From positions 30,303,153-30,367,152 of the forward strand of contig CM064690.1 in NCBI GenBank assembly GCA_032717465.1: 64,000 nucleotides of DNA, given 5' to 3'. The position numbers were made by a program, and so were the translations under genes. This document shows positions 43,390-54,545 of this stretch, in pieces (positions within the stretch are counted from its first letter, which is position 1; each line of letters begins with the position of its first letter). The notes below the pieces were generated by a model that saw nothing but the letters and a program-made list of their open reading frames with translations, had not been told where the DNA came from and searched no databases. The DNA is from Coenobita brevimanus (taxonomy: Eukaryota; Arthropoda; Malacostraca; Decapoda; Coenobitidae).

Positions 43390-43715
43390 CAGCAGCACGA
43401 TTGAGTGGTGGTGTGATAGAGTGAGTGGTGGTATGACTGAGTGAGTGATGGTATGATTGAGTGGGTGGTATGATAGAATAGTTGGTGGTATGATTGAGTG
43501 GGCAGTAGTATGAAAGAGTGGATGGTGTTATGATTGAGTGAACCGTAGTACAATATGGTGGGTGGTGGTATCACACAGTGGGTGGTGGTATGATTGAGTG
43601 GGTGATGATATGATAGAGTTTGTGGTGATGTGGTTGAGTGGATGGTGGTATGATTGGGTGGGTGGTGGTATATTTGAGTGGGTGGTGGTATGATGGAATG
43701 GACAGTGGTATGATG
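43390..43715 (+). repeat. Minisatellite of a ~20-bp unit
   Basis: Unit GGTATGATTGAGTGGGTGGT with variants, about 15 copies. Minus-strand frames rich in His/Ser/Tyr here are artefacts of the repeat. Confidence 0.88.
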
Positions 43716-43729
43716 GTGTTGGCTGCTGC

Positions 43730-45145
43730 ACTGGTACCTCCCAAGCTATTGTACTGCAGCCCACTCAGTCATGTCGCTGCTTCATCACTCCTCAATATAT
43801 GAAGGGTGAATGAATCACACATTTGGCTGGTTGTGGATGTCTTCTCTACACAGCATCTGAAGCACAAATGTCATACATGTGGCAGGCTGTGACCAAAAGA
43901 GACTTCTTGTCACGGGGGGGGGGGGGGGCTGGATATCGCACTAAAACAGTTCATTAATGCCAGGGAGGTGCTGTCACAGTAACATTCAAGGGAGGTAACT
44001 GTGACAGCTTGGATAATGAAGTGGTATCCCAGGCTCAAAGGTTGACGTTGTGGAGATGAGCAGTGGAGCTGATTGCCTCTTGCTCGTTAAAAATTAAGGG
44101 CTTGCTTACACCTTCTCGTACTCTGTTAGTCAGGACTGGATTAAAGAGGGGAGGGGGCTACTGGGGCTATAACCCTGGAGTCCCACATAAACTGGGCCTC
44201 CACAAAACAAAGTGAATACTGATCTTTGAAATTTAATGCCCCTAGAATAGAAAGAATAGCAGGCATTGTCGTACGTAGTGTATGGGCTAGGTGTAGCGTA
44301 AAAATACAGTGGGTGTCTTTACTACTGTGCTATGCCAATATTCGTCATAGGTGGCCTCCACAAGATGCTGTGTCCTAGCACCTCACAGTTTTTAGTCCAG
44401 CTTTATTTATTTACCGGTATTTATATTGATAATAACGGAGCTGTAAGTTCCTGTGCCATCTATATGAATAAGTAAATGCAAGAAATGAGGGCAACCTTTA
44501 CCGTTTGCATATTGTTAACTTGTTTGCATTTCTTTCGTTCAATATAAGCATCATTCATATTTGTCATTCCCTGCAAACGTCATTCATTATTCGTCATGTA
44601 AATTACTTTTATACATTCCTGTCATGCATTGTCACATCTGTCAGTGGCCTTGCTTCATCATTCATATACTGTAAACTTCACTTACATTTGCCATTCTTTA
44701 ATAGTTTTCCATCCATATGCATTCCCTCCATTCATTTCTGTTAATTCTCCCATAGTTTAGCTTTGATGATCATTCAGAGTAAAATCCATTATTTCTTGAC
44801 ATTAATCAATAGTTTTCTCCTCATTTACCATAAAATTCATTCATTTCGTGTCATTCTTCAATAGTTTAGCTTGGAGGTTCAGTCATTGTAAGCTTGAATC
44901 ATATCTCTGTGTAGTTGTTCTGCCACATATTCCACACTTCACTTTCTCACACCACCCTTTTTGCCACTCCAGTATCTCGGTCTGCCTGCCAAGCCTACTC
45001 CTACCTTCAGCTTCACTTGTACAGTAAGTCATTGTTCATAGTTAACCTTTTGGACTTTCTTTTATGGCATAAATTTCTTCAGTCCTGTGATGTTTTTATA
45101 AATTTTATTCTAGCTGTAGTCCATTCCAAATCAGAACTGCACTGA
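43730..45145. other. 6A-6B interval, nothing firm recognised
   Basis: A run of 15 G is at 43914-43928. From 44500 to 44930 short 'CATTCAT' and 'TTGTCATT' words recur without a fixed period. Confidence 0.5.
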
Positions 45146-45149
45146 TGAG

Positions 45150-45600
45150 GAGCCAACATGTGGTGGCACTGTGCACCTTGGGTGGCACAGCTGCAACATC
45201 CACCCAGGAGCCAAACCCCTCCAAATTTCCCTTCATCCCACCATGGAAAGAATCCTAGATCAACTCTGGTTAAGTGCTGTCTGCCAAAAGAGGGTGCCGG
45301 ATCCTACTATGCATATATGTACTGTACTGTATCTGTAGGACGGCCCCATTGCAGCGGTTGCATACCTTTGGTTAACGGGTCTGCTTAGCCTAGCCAGGCA
45401 GACCGGGGTAAAGCAACAACAACAACAAGAACAGTCACACCCACACCTGCCCATAGGCCTACTCCCTCACTCTAACTCCATCACCTGTAACTATACGGAA
45501 CCTCATTTGAAATTAGAATTATAGTTAGGCTGAGTTAGAGTGATGGAGTATGAAAGCATGGCAAGATATGAATTGTGGTTGAGTGGATATCTAATTTGGA
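45150..45600. repeat. Family L repeat with CAA tail, then a family H palindrome
   Basis: L: about 45150-45432, ending 'AGCCAGGCAGACCGGGGTAA' and CAACAACAACAACAA; its end recurs inverted at 33845-33900. H: about 45425-45600, 'CACACCTGCCCATAGGCC', 'CCATCACCTGTAACTATACG' mirrored by 'GTTAGAGTGATGGAGTATGA'. Confidence 0.62.
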
Positions 45601-45689
45601 ATAGACTTTATCTTGAGACGATTTTCTTTCACCTATGGATATATATATTTTTTTTTAAACTAGATGGGTTAGTTACAGCCTAATTTAAC

Positions 45690-45972
45690 CCTTTCACTCT
45701 TCGCTTTTTTACTCTAACTTGGCCTGATTTGTCGTCCTTTTGCAGTGTACTTTTTCACGCAGCCCAGTGGTAGAAAAAGATAATGCAACGGCTCTATATC
45801 CTTTCCATAGCACTGCTTCGTGACCAGCATAGTATTCCAGTGTTATTCCATTGTTACAACTCAGCATTCAAGATTGAGTTGGTAATTTTTGGCCAAGTTA
45901 AAGTAAAAGAATATAAAACAGATCCTCCAAAAAAAGCGAACTAAAATCGTCTGGAGATCTCAGGAATAATAA

Positions 45973-46003
<31 letters not shown>

Positions 46004-46010
46004 AAAGAAC
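45690..46010 (+). repeat. Family K repeat, copy 1
   Basis: 'GCAACGGCTCTATATCCTTT', 'CATAGCACTGCTTCGTGACC', 'CAACTCAGCATTCAAGATTG' and 'TTGGCCAAGTTAAAGTAAAA', flanked by family E-like arms ('GACGATTTTC' near 45618 and 'AAAATCGTCTGGAGATC' near 45945) and an AATAAT repeat at 45969-46005. It may be an E element with K inside. Confidence 0.6.
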
Positions 46011-46160
46011 AGGGTCACTGGACTGAAGTGGTTTGTCACACAAAATTACATAAAAAGCGTTTCTTAAGTTCCATTCTTACTTGTAAACCAAACTTGACAA
46101 TGTTCCCCCAGTGTACAAAAGCTACGCAGTAAACACTTTCAGCGCGTCACCAGGTAAATC

Positions 46161-46161
<1 letters not shown>

Positions 46162-46193
<32 letters not shown>
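46162..46193 (+). repeat. (GT)n microsatellite
   Basis: About 16 GT units. Flanks 46011-46160 and 46194-46734 show nothing recognised. Confidence 0.9.
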
Positions 46194-46194
<1 letters not shown>

Positions 46195-46734
46195 CAAATT
46201 AGAGGTTGGGTTTATGGCTTTTCTGTCGCTAGGGTTTTGTTTAGTAATTAATAAATCCTTAGGTCAAGTCCACACCAGATGCTTGCTGGCGTGGGAGGGC
46301 AAAACCCATAGAAGTTCTCGCCCCGCACCCGCTCGTGTCCAGTGGGGCCACTTAGTACGGGTTACAGTGTTAACAAAACCCCCGTTGTAACAACAGACAT
46401 TTGGTGTGGAAATGTCACCCCCTCCTCCTCCTCTTCCTCTTCTTTCCTAAGTACTTAACGAAACATTTCCCACGGAATAGTAATAAAGAAGACCCCATAA
46501 ATTGGTCAGAAATACATTTTAAAAATCATGCCTGTTTGTGAGGTGAAATTTTATAGTATTATCATCTGTATGGAAAAACTTGTACTTTACTGAAACACCC
46601 GTGACTTGACTTGCACTGAAGATTGCATGTATGTGTTTTTCATCACCCTGCCTTCTTGCCTTGTTAATTTGCCCTTAAATTACCCTCATCCTGTCTTGAA
46701 TTTGAGCTGCGAAAAAGATATAAACTCAAGAAAG

Positions 46735-46900
46735 TGGTGTTAGTCACGAAGAAGTGCTGTGGAAAAGATTTGGGTCGTACTCTTGTCTCAGGAAAATGGG
46801 CTGTAGAAGGACGAATTTACACAAGAATACTCGTATAATGCTAGTCACGAAGAAGTGCAGCGGAAAATAGACTTGGTAAGACGAATATTTCCGGACTATA
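46735..46900 (-). repeat. Family K repeat, copy 2, with an internal duplication
   Basis: 'GTCACGAAGAAGTGCTGTGG' and 'AGTCACGAAGAAGTGCAGCG' about 105 bases apart, inverted relative to copy 1. Confidence 0.55.
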
Positions 46901-47099
46901 ATCAGAGAGAGAGAGAGAATACACATTATCTTGTAACCTATCTTTATACACGAGAAATCGCCCGACGTGGTGGAAGATGAACGTTGTCTCTCTCTCTCTC
47001 TCAAGTACCCGTGTCACTGTTGTTACACTGAGTTGGTTGTCCTCGTGGAACCCACAGCTATAATTAATCCATTCTGTCGTATTTTATTATTTGTATTTT

Positions 47100-47525
47100 T
47101 ATTATATACGAACAGTCTACCTAACTACCTGTATTGCTATCTGTCAATCTATCTGTATCTACCTATAACAGTTCTCTTTAACGTCTGTCTGTCTGTCCAT
47201 CTGTCTGTCCGCCAGCCTGTTTGCATGTCTGTCTGCCAGTGTCTATATATGAGTCTGTGTGTATTTCTGTCTATCTGTCTATGCATGTGTCTATTGTATG
47301 TATGTATGTATGTATCCATCAGTCACCCTACAGTATATATGTCTGTGTATCTATATTTATGTTTATCTGTCTTTTTCAGTGCCTGTCTATCTGTCTTTCT
47401 CTCTGTCTGTCTGTCTGTGTATGCATCTGTGTCTGTCTTTGTCAGTCTGTCTATTTGTGGATCCATCTGTCTGTTACTGTCAGTTTCTCTGTTTATACAT
47501 CTATCTGTCTGTCAATCTATCTACC
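47100..47525 (+). repeat. Large (TCTG/TCTA)n tetranucleotide array
   Basis: Built from TCTG, TCTA and TATG words with interruptions. The long Cys/Ser/Leu/Tyr-rich frames in it are not genes. It may have grown from a LINE GATA-type tail, several of which lie nearby. Confidence 0.9.
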
Positions 47526-47589
47526 CGGTATCTAAAAGAATGCTGCACTGACGATAAAACAATGATAAATGGCTTATACTGGAAGGCGT

Positions 47590-47815
47590 TAGTGAGCTGG
47601 AGGGAGGATGACGTGAAGGCATGGGATGGTGAGGTCTTGGAGGGGGGCCACCATAATGACGGAGTGAAAGGAGAATGAGAAATTGTCTAGGAGAGTGTAT
47701 TTGAACGAGAGGACAGGAGGAGAGGGAGGGGGAGACCGAGGATGACGTGAAGGGATGGGATGGTAGGGTGCTAGAGGGAGGGCAGCGTGTTGGCGATCGA
47801 TATTGGGACGCTACA
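47590..47815 (+). mobile_element. GATA-tailed LINE, 3' end fragment
   Basis: 'GAGAGTGTATTTGAACGAGA' and 'GAGGGAGGGGGAGACCGAGG' with 'ATGACGTGAAGGGATGGGAT' correspond to the KRVYVSEVEGERGRGRPRM region of the intact copy. A shorter duplicate of the same part lies at 47598-47650. Confidence 0.6.
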
Positions 47816-47884
47816 GGTGAAAAAGAAGGTTGTTTATTGGTAAAGCGAAAGGTTTTTACGAAGCGCACAAATTCTTGGTATCTG

Positions 47885-48270
47885 TGTCTGTCTATCTATT
47901 TCTCTGTCTATTGATCTGTCTATCTATCTATCTGTGTACAGCCAGACGCCTCAAGTCCGTAAGGGGTGGCCACAACAAATCGCCTACATGTTACCCTGTC
48001 CACTGCTTACACACCTCCCTTCCTCCAACTCACACCCTCCTCCCTCCAATTCTTCATCCCATCTCTCCATCTCTTCCTCGGTCTTCCCCTCTCTCCTCTT
48101 CCCCTTCCCCCCTCCACCTCACTCACACTCTTCTAGTCAGTTTCCCGTGCTCTATCCTCTCCACAAGGCCAAACCATCTCAAGATATATCTGCTAACGCA
48201 TTCAGTCACATCCACATCAACACCATAACACTCCTTCACTTGCCCATTTGTCTGTCAGCTTTCCACGTAC
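47885..48270 (-). mobile_element. GATA-tailed LINE, 3' end fragment with tail
   Basis: (TCTA)n at 47885-47940 is the tail. Then 'CAGACGCCTCAAGTCCGTAA' with 'GGGGTGGCCACAACAAATCG' is the complement of the 3' end of the intact copy, and the C-terminal coding region follows in reverse to about 48270. Lies tail-to-tail with the fragment at 47590. Confidence 0.8.
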
Positions 48271-48290
48271 CTCCATGTGCTTACATAAAC

Positions 48291-48291
<1 letters not shown>

Positions 48292-48320
<29 letters not shown>
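48292..48320. repeat. (AT)n microsatellite
   Basis: About 14 AT units followed by TTTATTATG. Confidence 0.9.
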
Positions 48321-48325
<5 letters not shown>

Positions 48326-48524
48326 ATTATGACATATTTTGACATATAACTCCTGGGTATACTTCCTTAAAGTCACTTGACCAAACATGAGGACAAACAC
48401 ACATAGGAAGATGCTCGAAAATAATGCTCCATTTACCTTACCTTGGCCCAAATTTTCGTCCTCCCCTCCCCCCCCCCACTTTTTTGTTTTAGCATATTTC
48501 ACGAAGGTTATTAACAGGCTAAGG

Positions 48525-48680
48525 CAATACTACGGCTCAGCATCCCTTGCATAGCACTTCTTTGTGATCAGCAGCATATTCTTGTGTTGGTGTCTAATTA
48601 CAGCTCAGCATTCAAGATGGAGAGGTGGCAGTTTTAGGCCAAGTTCGAGTTAAATGAGTATAGTACCTGAGGAATAGTGG
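48525..48680 (+). repeat. Family K repeat, copy 3
   Basis: 'CTACGGCTCAGCATCCCTTG', 'CATAGCACTTCTTTGTGATC', 'AGCTCAGCATTCAAGATGGA' and 'TTAGGCCAAGTTCGAGTTAA'. Confidence 0.62.
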
Positions 48681-48689
48681 CTTTGAGTG

Positions 48690-48888
48690 GCTGGAGTGCA
48701 TGGTAATAGACAATGAGGCAGAAGGAGGAGAGAGAGACCAAGGATGAGATGGAGGGATGGAGTAAAGAGATTTATGAGAAAGGGAGATGCGAGTTGGAGG
48801 GAGTGGCAGAGGGCAGGGGGACGTGGAGGCGATCTGTTTGTGGCTACCTCTTATGGGATAAAGGTTTCTGGCAATAGATATATAGATA
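48690..48888 (+). mobile_element. GATA-tailed LINE, 3' end fragment with tail
   Basis: 'GACCAAGGATGAGATGGAGG', 'ACGTGGAGGCGATCTGTTTG', 'TGGCTACCTCTTATGGGATA' and the tail 'CTGGCAATAGATATATAGAT'. Confidence 0.8.
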
Positions 48889-49024
48889 GATGAGACAGGG
48901 TGTTTTGAAGGTCGAAAGTCTTGGTAGCTATAGAGAAGTGGAGATTGGGAACGGAATGCATTAGGGAAGGTGGTGCGGAGTGGCGGAAGCGAGTGATGGA
49001 CGGCGATTGACTTTAGATCTAGGA

Positions 49025-49350
49025 AGTTCCGTGTTACCTATTCCTCCGCCATTTATGCTGCACATTACACGTCAGTATCCTCTCGTATGTTGATGATGAA
49101 AAGTGATGGTATTAGAAGAATGCTTAGGTGTAATATGTCAAGTAGATCGCCATGAAAGAGGTGCTACGAAACTTCCGATTGACACTAGAGCAATCGATTA
49201 ACACTAGAACATGATGTTAGTCACGAAAAAGTGCTGTGGGAAGGATGTAGAGCTGTAGCGTTGTCTTATTCCGCCACTGAGTTACGAGAAATAAGCTGCA
49301 GAAGGACGAAAATGAAGGCCAAGTTAAGGTGAAAGAACTATAGATGCTTG
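49025..49350. repeat. Family A palindrome followed by an inverted family K
   Basis: A at about 49025-49190 ('CACGTCAGTATCCTCTCGTA', 'AAGAGGTGCTACGAAACTTC'). K at about 49205-49350 ('GTCACGAAAAAGTGCTGTGG', 'AAGGCCAAGTTAAGGTGAAA'), inverted relative to copy 1. Confidence 0.65.
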
Positions 49351-50775
49351 GCGTGGCTAACAGTATAAGATTTGGTTCGCTAGAAAGTTCAGCCTTATAA
49401 AGAATAAAAAGGAAAAAAGAAAAAGTTCTGTCTGGAGTAACCTTTTCTCTGCTATAGGGATTTTCATCAGGCTCTCAGTATATATATTTTTTTAAGAGTA
49501 AGCATAAGATTTCAGACCTTTAAGAAAAGTCTTTATTAACCATTTCTTTGCTCTCGTAACAGTTCAACCTAAAAGGAAAAAAAAATTGTCTGGAGTAACA
49601 CTTTCTCTGTGGCATAACATTTCAACATTTTAAAAATCTGTCTGGAATAACAATTGCTTTGCTGTCGTAACATTTCAACTTTTAAAAAATCTATTTCGAG
49701 TAACCCTCTTCTTTATTTCTGATACAGTCATGAGGAAAATTTGTACGATTCTCGGCCGACCGTGGGAGAGGAAAGCTTTGTATGAACTGCTTTTTTTTTA
49801 TGTGATAGCACATTATTAATCATGTAACAAAAGTGCATGAGAAGGAAAAGATATTTGCTGTCTATCTGAGAAGAAATGAGATATGTGGAAGGAAGAACTC
49901 AATATTACTAACCAACTTATATGCATCTATATATCTATTTATCTATCTATCTACCTGTCTGTCTATCAGTAGTACAGGGGCTAGGATGAGTATTGAGGGG
50001 ATTGGGGTATGAGGGTAGAGGGATGGAAGAGAATGGGTGGCAGCGAAAAGGGTGGAAATGAGAGGTGGGTGTGAGGAGGGAAGTATAGAAAGGTGGAAGG
50101 GGAGGGTTTGGGGGTGTAGAGGGGGTGAGTGAAGGTGGGATAGGGACGTGCAGGGGTGCAAGAGGAGGAAGGGGACGTAGAGAATTTCAGGTAGAGGGGT
50201 ATAAATAAAATAAAAAATAAAAAAAGAGAATCTATTCGTATACGTTTACCAGCACTATCTTTCTCTACTGTACAATGGGTCTTCCCTACCCAACCTCATC
50301 TCTCTCCTCACACTTAACTCGTGATTAAGAAGTAAAAGAAGTAAGGGAAGTAGAGAGGGGTTGAGGGAAGCGTAGAAGGGTGGATTGGGGAGGGGGGAAG
50401 GTTGGAGGGATGGCTGCGTGACGTACAATGGTGACCTTGAGGAGGCTTTCTACGTCAAAGGCTGTGTGTGTCGTATCATTTGTTACGTCAGCACAACACG
50501 CCTGCCTTACACCATCCCACCGTCTCTTTCTTCTTTATTTTTCTCTGTCGTTACTTTGATTTTTTGATTTTCATACGGCTTTGTTATAGTTTCTGCCATA
50601 ACTCTTTTGTTTATTTTTTTTGTATCATCCTGCCTTCGGTCTAACTTTCTTTGCTTTCCTTTTTCGGCCTTCGTCTTTTATTTAATTGGTTTTATTTTTC
50701 GTTTCTTCCGTAGAGATCCAGATTTAGTGTCCACAACACGTTTTATCTGCCTTATTCTCTCATCAGTGTACTTTT

Positions 50776-50777
<2 letters not shown>
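49351..50777. other. 6A-6B interval with G-rich stretches, no gene
   Basis: 49978-50200 and 50340-50415 are GGG-rich on the + strand with no fixed unit. 49420-49720 contains a loosely repeated 'GTCTGGAGTAAC' / 'ACATTTCAAC' motif. No exon recognised. Confidence 0.5.

Positions 50778-50843
<66 letters not shown>
50778..50843 (+). repeat. (GT)n microsatellite abutting a LINE 3' end
   Basis: About 33 GT units. It lies immediately at the 3' end of the minus-strand LINE that follows. Confidence 0.95.
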
Positions 50844-50844
<1 letters not shown>

Positions 50845-50845
<1 letters not shown>

Positions 50846-52092
50846 CTTACCTAATTGTATCTTTACAGGAATGAGTCAGGCTCGTACTGTCCCGTGTATT
50901 AAACAATATTTCCTTGAATTTATGAATAGTTTTGGCACACACTACTTCATTCGGTAATGCATTCCACTGATCAATTGCCCTATTTGGGAAACTGAATTTC
51001 CTTACGTCTTTATCGCCTCTCTTTTTATGCAGTTTTTTACGATGTTCCCTTGCTAATGCTTCACCATATGATATATCGCTATTCATTTATGTCTACTTTC
51101 TCTTTCCCTGAGATGCACTTACAGTATATAACATAATCATGTCTCCCCTTCTCCTTCTCTCCTGCAGCGTTGGTAGATTCAATCTTTCTAGTCTTTCTCC
51201 ATAGCTTAGATCCCTTAAGCTTGGTACCCATCTTGTAGCGGCCCTTTGTACTTTTTCAGTCTTATCCATGTGTTCTTTGAGATGAGGATTCCAGACTACT
51301 AATACATACTCCAGGGTTGGTCTGATGAATAATGATGAGGATTCCAGACTACTAATGCATACTCCAGGGTTGGTCTGATGAATGATGTTATTATCTTCCT
51401 CAGCATATCTTTATTTATATATGTGAATGCTATTCTCATAACAGCAAGCAATGTATACATGTTTCGTACCTTCTCACTGTAATCATCTGGAGAGAGTCTG
51501 TTATTAATAATTACTCTAGGTCCTTCTCCTTTTAGGATATGTGTTGGGTTGATCTTCCTAACTTATAATCTCAATCTGGTCTTTTCTCACTTTTACCATA
51601 TTTAATTACATGACGCTTAGGCTATCCACATTAAATTCCATTTGCCATTTATTGCTCCATTCATGAAGCTTGTTCAATTCCTCATGCAGCTCTTTGCAAG
51701 AATCTATGGTAGTAATTTTCCTTTGAATTTTTGCATCATCTACAAACATATTTAGATAGCTTCCATTTCCAGTGTTACTGTCTATGTCATTTACATATAC
51801 TAAAATCATAATTGGTGCCAGCACTGAGCCCTGTGGCACTCCGCTGGTCACTTCCCTCCATGATGAGTAATTTCCCCTTAATATTGTTCTCATTTCCCTT
51901 TTTCTGAGAAAATCCTGCATCCAACAATACAGATTGCCTTGGATACCTCCTTGATGGTACAGTTTCCATAAAAGTCTTTGGTGCGGTACTCTGTCAAATG
52001 CTTTCTTAAAATCTAGATAGATACTGTCCACCCATCCTTCTCTTTTCTGTAATGTTTCTGTAACTCTGTCATAATAGCATAAAAGATTGGTA
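50845..52092 (-). mobile_element. CR1/jockey-like LINE fragment (reverse transcriptase)
   Basis: On the minus strand from 52100: DSIYLDFKKAFDRVPHQRLL (first catalytic Asp), WREVTSGVPQGSVLAPIM, then YLNMFVDDAKI. Here the usual F/YADD motif reads FVDD, still with both Asp. Next come LHEWSNKWQMEFNVDS, a decayed middle with stops, and the C-terminal FSFPNRAIDQWNALPNEVVC. It is 5'-truncated and broken by stops, so inactive. A 52-base piece is duplicated in tandem at about 51283-51385 ('GAGGATTCCAGACTACTAAT'). This family is distinct from the GATA-tailed LINE. Confidence 0.9.
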
Positions 52093-52101
52093 ACACACAC
52101 A

Positions 52102-52103
<2 letters not shown>

Positions 52104-52178
<75 letters not shown>
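52104..52178 (+). repeat. (GT)n microsatellite
   Basis: About 37 GT units between the 5' break of the minus-strand LINE and a + strand LINE fragment. Confidence 0.95.
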
Positions 52179-52181
<3 letters not shown>

Positions 52182-52227
52182 ACGTGCTTTTATCGTATTG
52201 CATTTATTTCTACAATCGTATTATTAC

Positions 52228-52590
52228 TTGCTGGAAGGACACAAGTCAAAGAGTAAGATTAATGGAATGGAGTTATCTGAATGGACGATGTGGAATTACG
52301 TGGAGAGACAGACAAAAGAGGAAGTAAAGGAGCTTGTGGTGTCACTGTGGATGTGCTGGAAAACATTAGGAAATAATCTGAGATCGTTTGGCCATTTGGA
52401 AAGAACGGAGAATGAGCGACTGACTAGGCAAGTGTATGTGAATAAGGTGGTGAGGAGGGAGACCGGAGATGAGAGTGAGGGGGTGGAGAGGTATATGTGA
52501 GAGGAGAGTGTGAACTGGAGAGGGCGATTCGTTTACACCCACCTTTATGGGATTTAGGCATTTGGCGATAAATAGCTAGATTGATAGAGA
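52228..52590 (+). mobile_element. GATA-tailed LINE, 3' end fragment
   Basis: Reads LLEGHKSK, then RCGITWRDRQ in another frame, SFGHLERTENERLTRQVYVN, and the 3' end 'TTTATGGGATTTAGGCATTT' with decayed tail 'AAATAGCTAGATTGATAGA'. Frameshifted, dead. Confidence 0.85.
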
Positions 52591-53136
52591 TTTTTATTAC
52601 TGTAGCTTAAAAATTAATGTTATAAATACATCGTGCTTAGCCAGCTTTATATGGGGCTTGCAACTCTTCTCTCATCACAAGTTTTTTTTCTGTTTCCACT
52701 TTTTTTCTTTACTGTTACATGTTAGTTCGCGCTCCGTGTTTGTTCAATATTTCACTTTCTTATAATTTGTTCTGTAGCATTGTTTTTGTCATTAGCTTGT
52801 TCCATTGGCTTAACCTTTTGACTGCTTGGTTTTTTCTCAGCGTATCGTTGGTGTTAGGTCAAGTTAATTGCCTACGTATCGTCGGTATGAACCCCACCAA
52901 TTGTCACTAAGTCTGTGAGGTGGGTGCAACAGACAAGTGACCAAATCTAGGCCATCGATGACTTAAGAAAAAGAAAATAAATAAATGGAAAATCCCATAA
53001 TGTGTGTCATATGATTAAGTGAACAAATAATTATTACAGCACTGTTAGTAAATATTTATTGATAATTTGCCTGATAAAAATACCATTTGAATATTATTTT
53101 GGTTAACAAATATGTCGCGAAACTTTTAGATACAGA
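52591..53136. other. 6A-6B interval, nothing recognised
   Basis: No repeat family or exon recognised. Confidence 0.5.
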
Positions 53137-54545
53137 GATACCTCAACTTACGAACATAATTGGTTCCAAGAGGCCGTTCACAAGTTGATATTGTTCGCAA
53201 AATTAATATCCCTTACAGTACAACATGAACAACATAAAAAACACTACAGTTCACTGATCTGTCGCTAGGGTTTTAAATGTTCTTAAGCAGTTTATATTGG
53301 TGTATGAAATATAAATGCATAAATTAACACAAGAAAAACATACAATATAAGACAACTCTGTTCCTGCTATTGTCCCATCAGGCCTGTAATTTTCAACATT
53401 TTTGGGGAGGCTAGGCCAAATATATATAACTGTACTACAAACTTAAACTTTAATCGAAACGGTTAAGTTTGCGGACCATCCGATATTTTTCAGTTTCATT
53501 CTACCCAAAAGCTGATGTTTAATGAGCCATGTATGTTTAATGATGGAGGTGGGTGTTTAAATTAAAGGCTTCACTTTCTGCCAATCTGAACTTTCACCTC
53601 AAACTATGACTTAGTTTAATAATTTGGTCGTTTTATATTTACCAAGATTGTTCTTTCACGTTTGAGATAGGATTCAGGTTGAAATATAACGCCCTGCCTT
53701 TATTCTTTTGGAAATGATAAAATAATCAATATGTAAGTACTGTTACGATTTAGTTTTTGATCAGTTTGGATCAAATTTAGAAATACTCGATCAAACACAC
53801 ATGGATTTGTTTGAATTTTCAACAAAACTACTCAAAGTTTTTCCTCCTTTTTATTTGCAAGTTCAGCCTTGTAAGCCCTCAATCTTAATTGAAGTTTTGA
53901 CAGATATACAGAAAACATTGGAGGCTAATAGCCTCTCTAGTTCCCCCAGCAATTACGGCCCTTCCCATGCCTATTTACAACTGTCGAAAGATAATGGATC
54001 GTTTGCCACCTACGAGTGTGGATGTGGCGAGCATTTCATTTTGTTTCGTTAGTTGTAAATAGGCTATACATCTGACAAGCGATAACAGAGTTGTCTTATT
54101 TCTAAAGCATTACTGTAGCTCACCTGAGGGCAGACATGCAGGACTTTCAGGAAGTGAGGGGAGGCAGGTGGAGGAGTGGAGTTGGCTGGAAGATGCGGAT
54201 GAGGAGAGAGCAGTGGGTTTCCTAGATGAGCCAGAAGCACCACTATCAACACACTTGCATTTTTCAGCCTTTTTTAATGGAGTGAAAGCACTAAAAGCAC
54301 AATGAGCAGCGATCCTCTCTCCTCCAGGTGAAGAAAACAAATACAAAAGATAGCGCGTCAGCCCCCTAGCTACCCGTCTCGCAACTACTGTCACCCGCCA
54401 CATTCAAAAGCGGTCGCAAAGGGGCCTCTACAAGCTAAGTTAGTTTTTCGTGGTTACGCTCGTACTTGTGAAATGTTCGTTATTTTGTTCGTGTTCACAT
54501 CTTTGAAATGCTCGGATCTTGAATGCCCGCAAGTTGAGATATGTC
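53137..54545. mobile_element. Candidate non-autonomous DNA transposon with inverted ends
   Basis: The left end GATACCTCAACTTACGAACA and the reverse complement of the right end (GACATATCTCAACTTGCGGG, ending 54545) match. Sub-terminal 'TTCACAAGTTGATATTGTTC' and 'CTTGTGAAATGTTCGTTATT' are loosely complementary too. About 1.4 kb, no transposase recognised. Frames at 53801-54052 (+) and 54110-54403 (-) are open but look like nothing known. Confidence 0.5.

Noticed and set aside
44500..44930. Possible tandem array of CATTCAT words
   Set aside because: No constant period or unit could be defined.
46967..47678. Cys/Leu/Ser-rich frame of 194 codons with hydrophobic stretches, like a membrane protein
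   Set aside because: It reads the (TCTG/TCTA)n array; no start context, splice sites or family match.
53801..54403. Frames of 83 (+) and 97 (-) codons as possible transposase or gene pieces
   Set aside because: No recognisable domain, no splice support; they fall inside a non-autonomous element.
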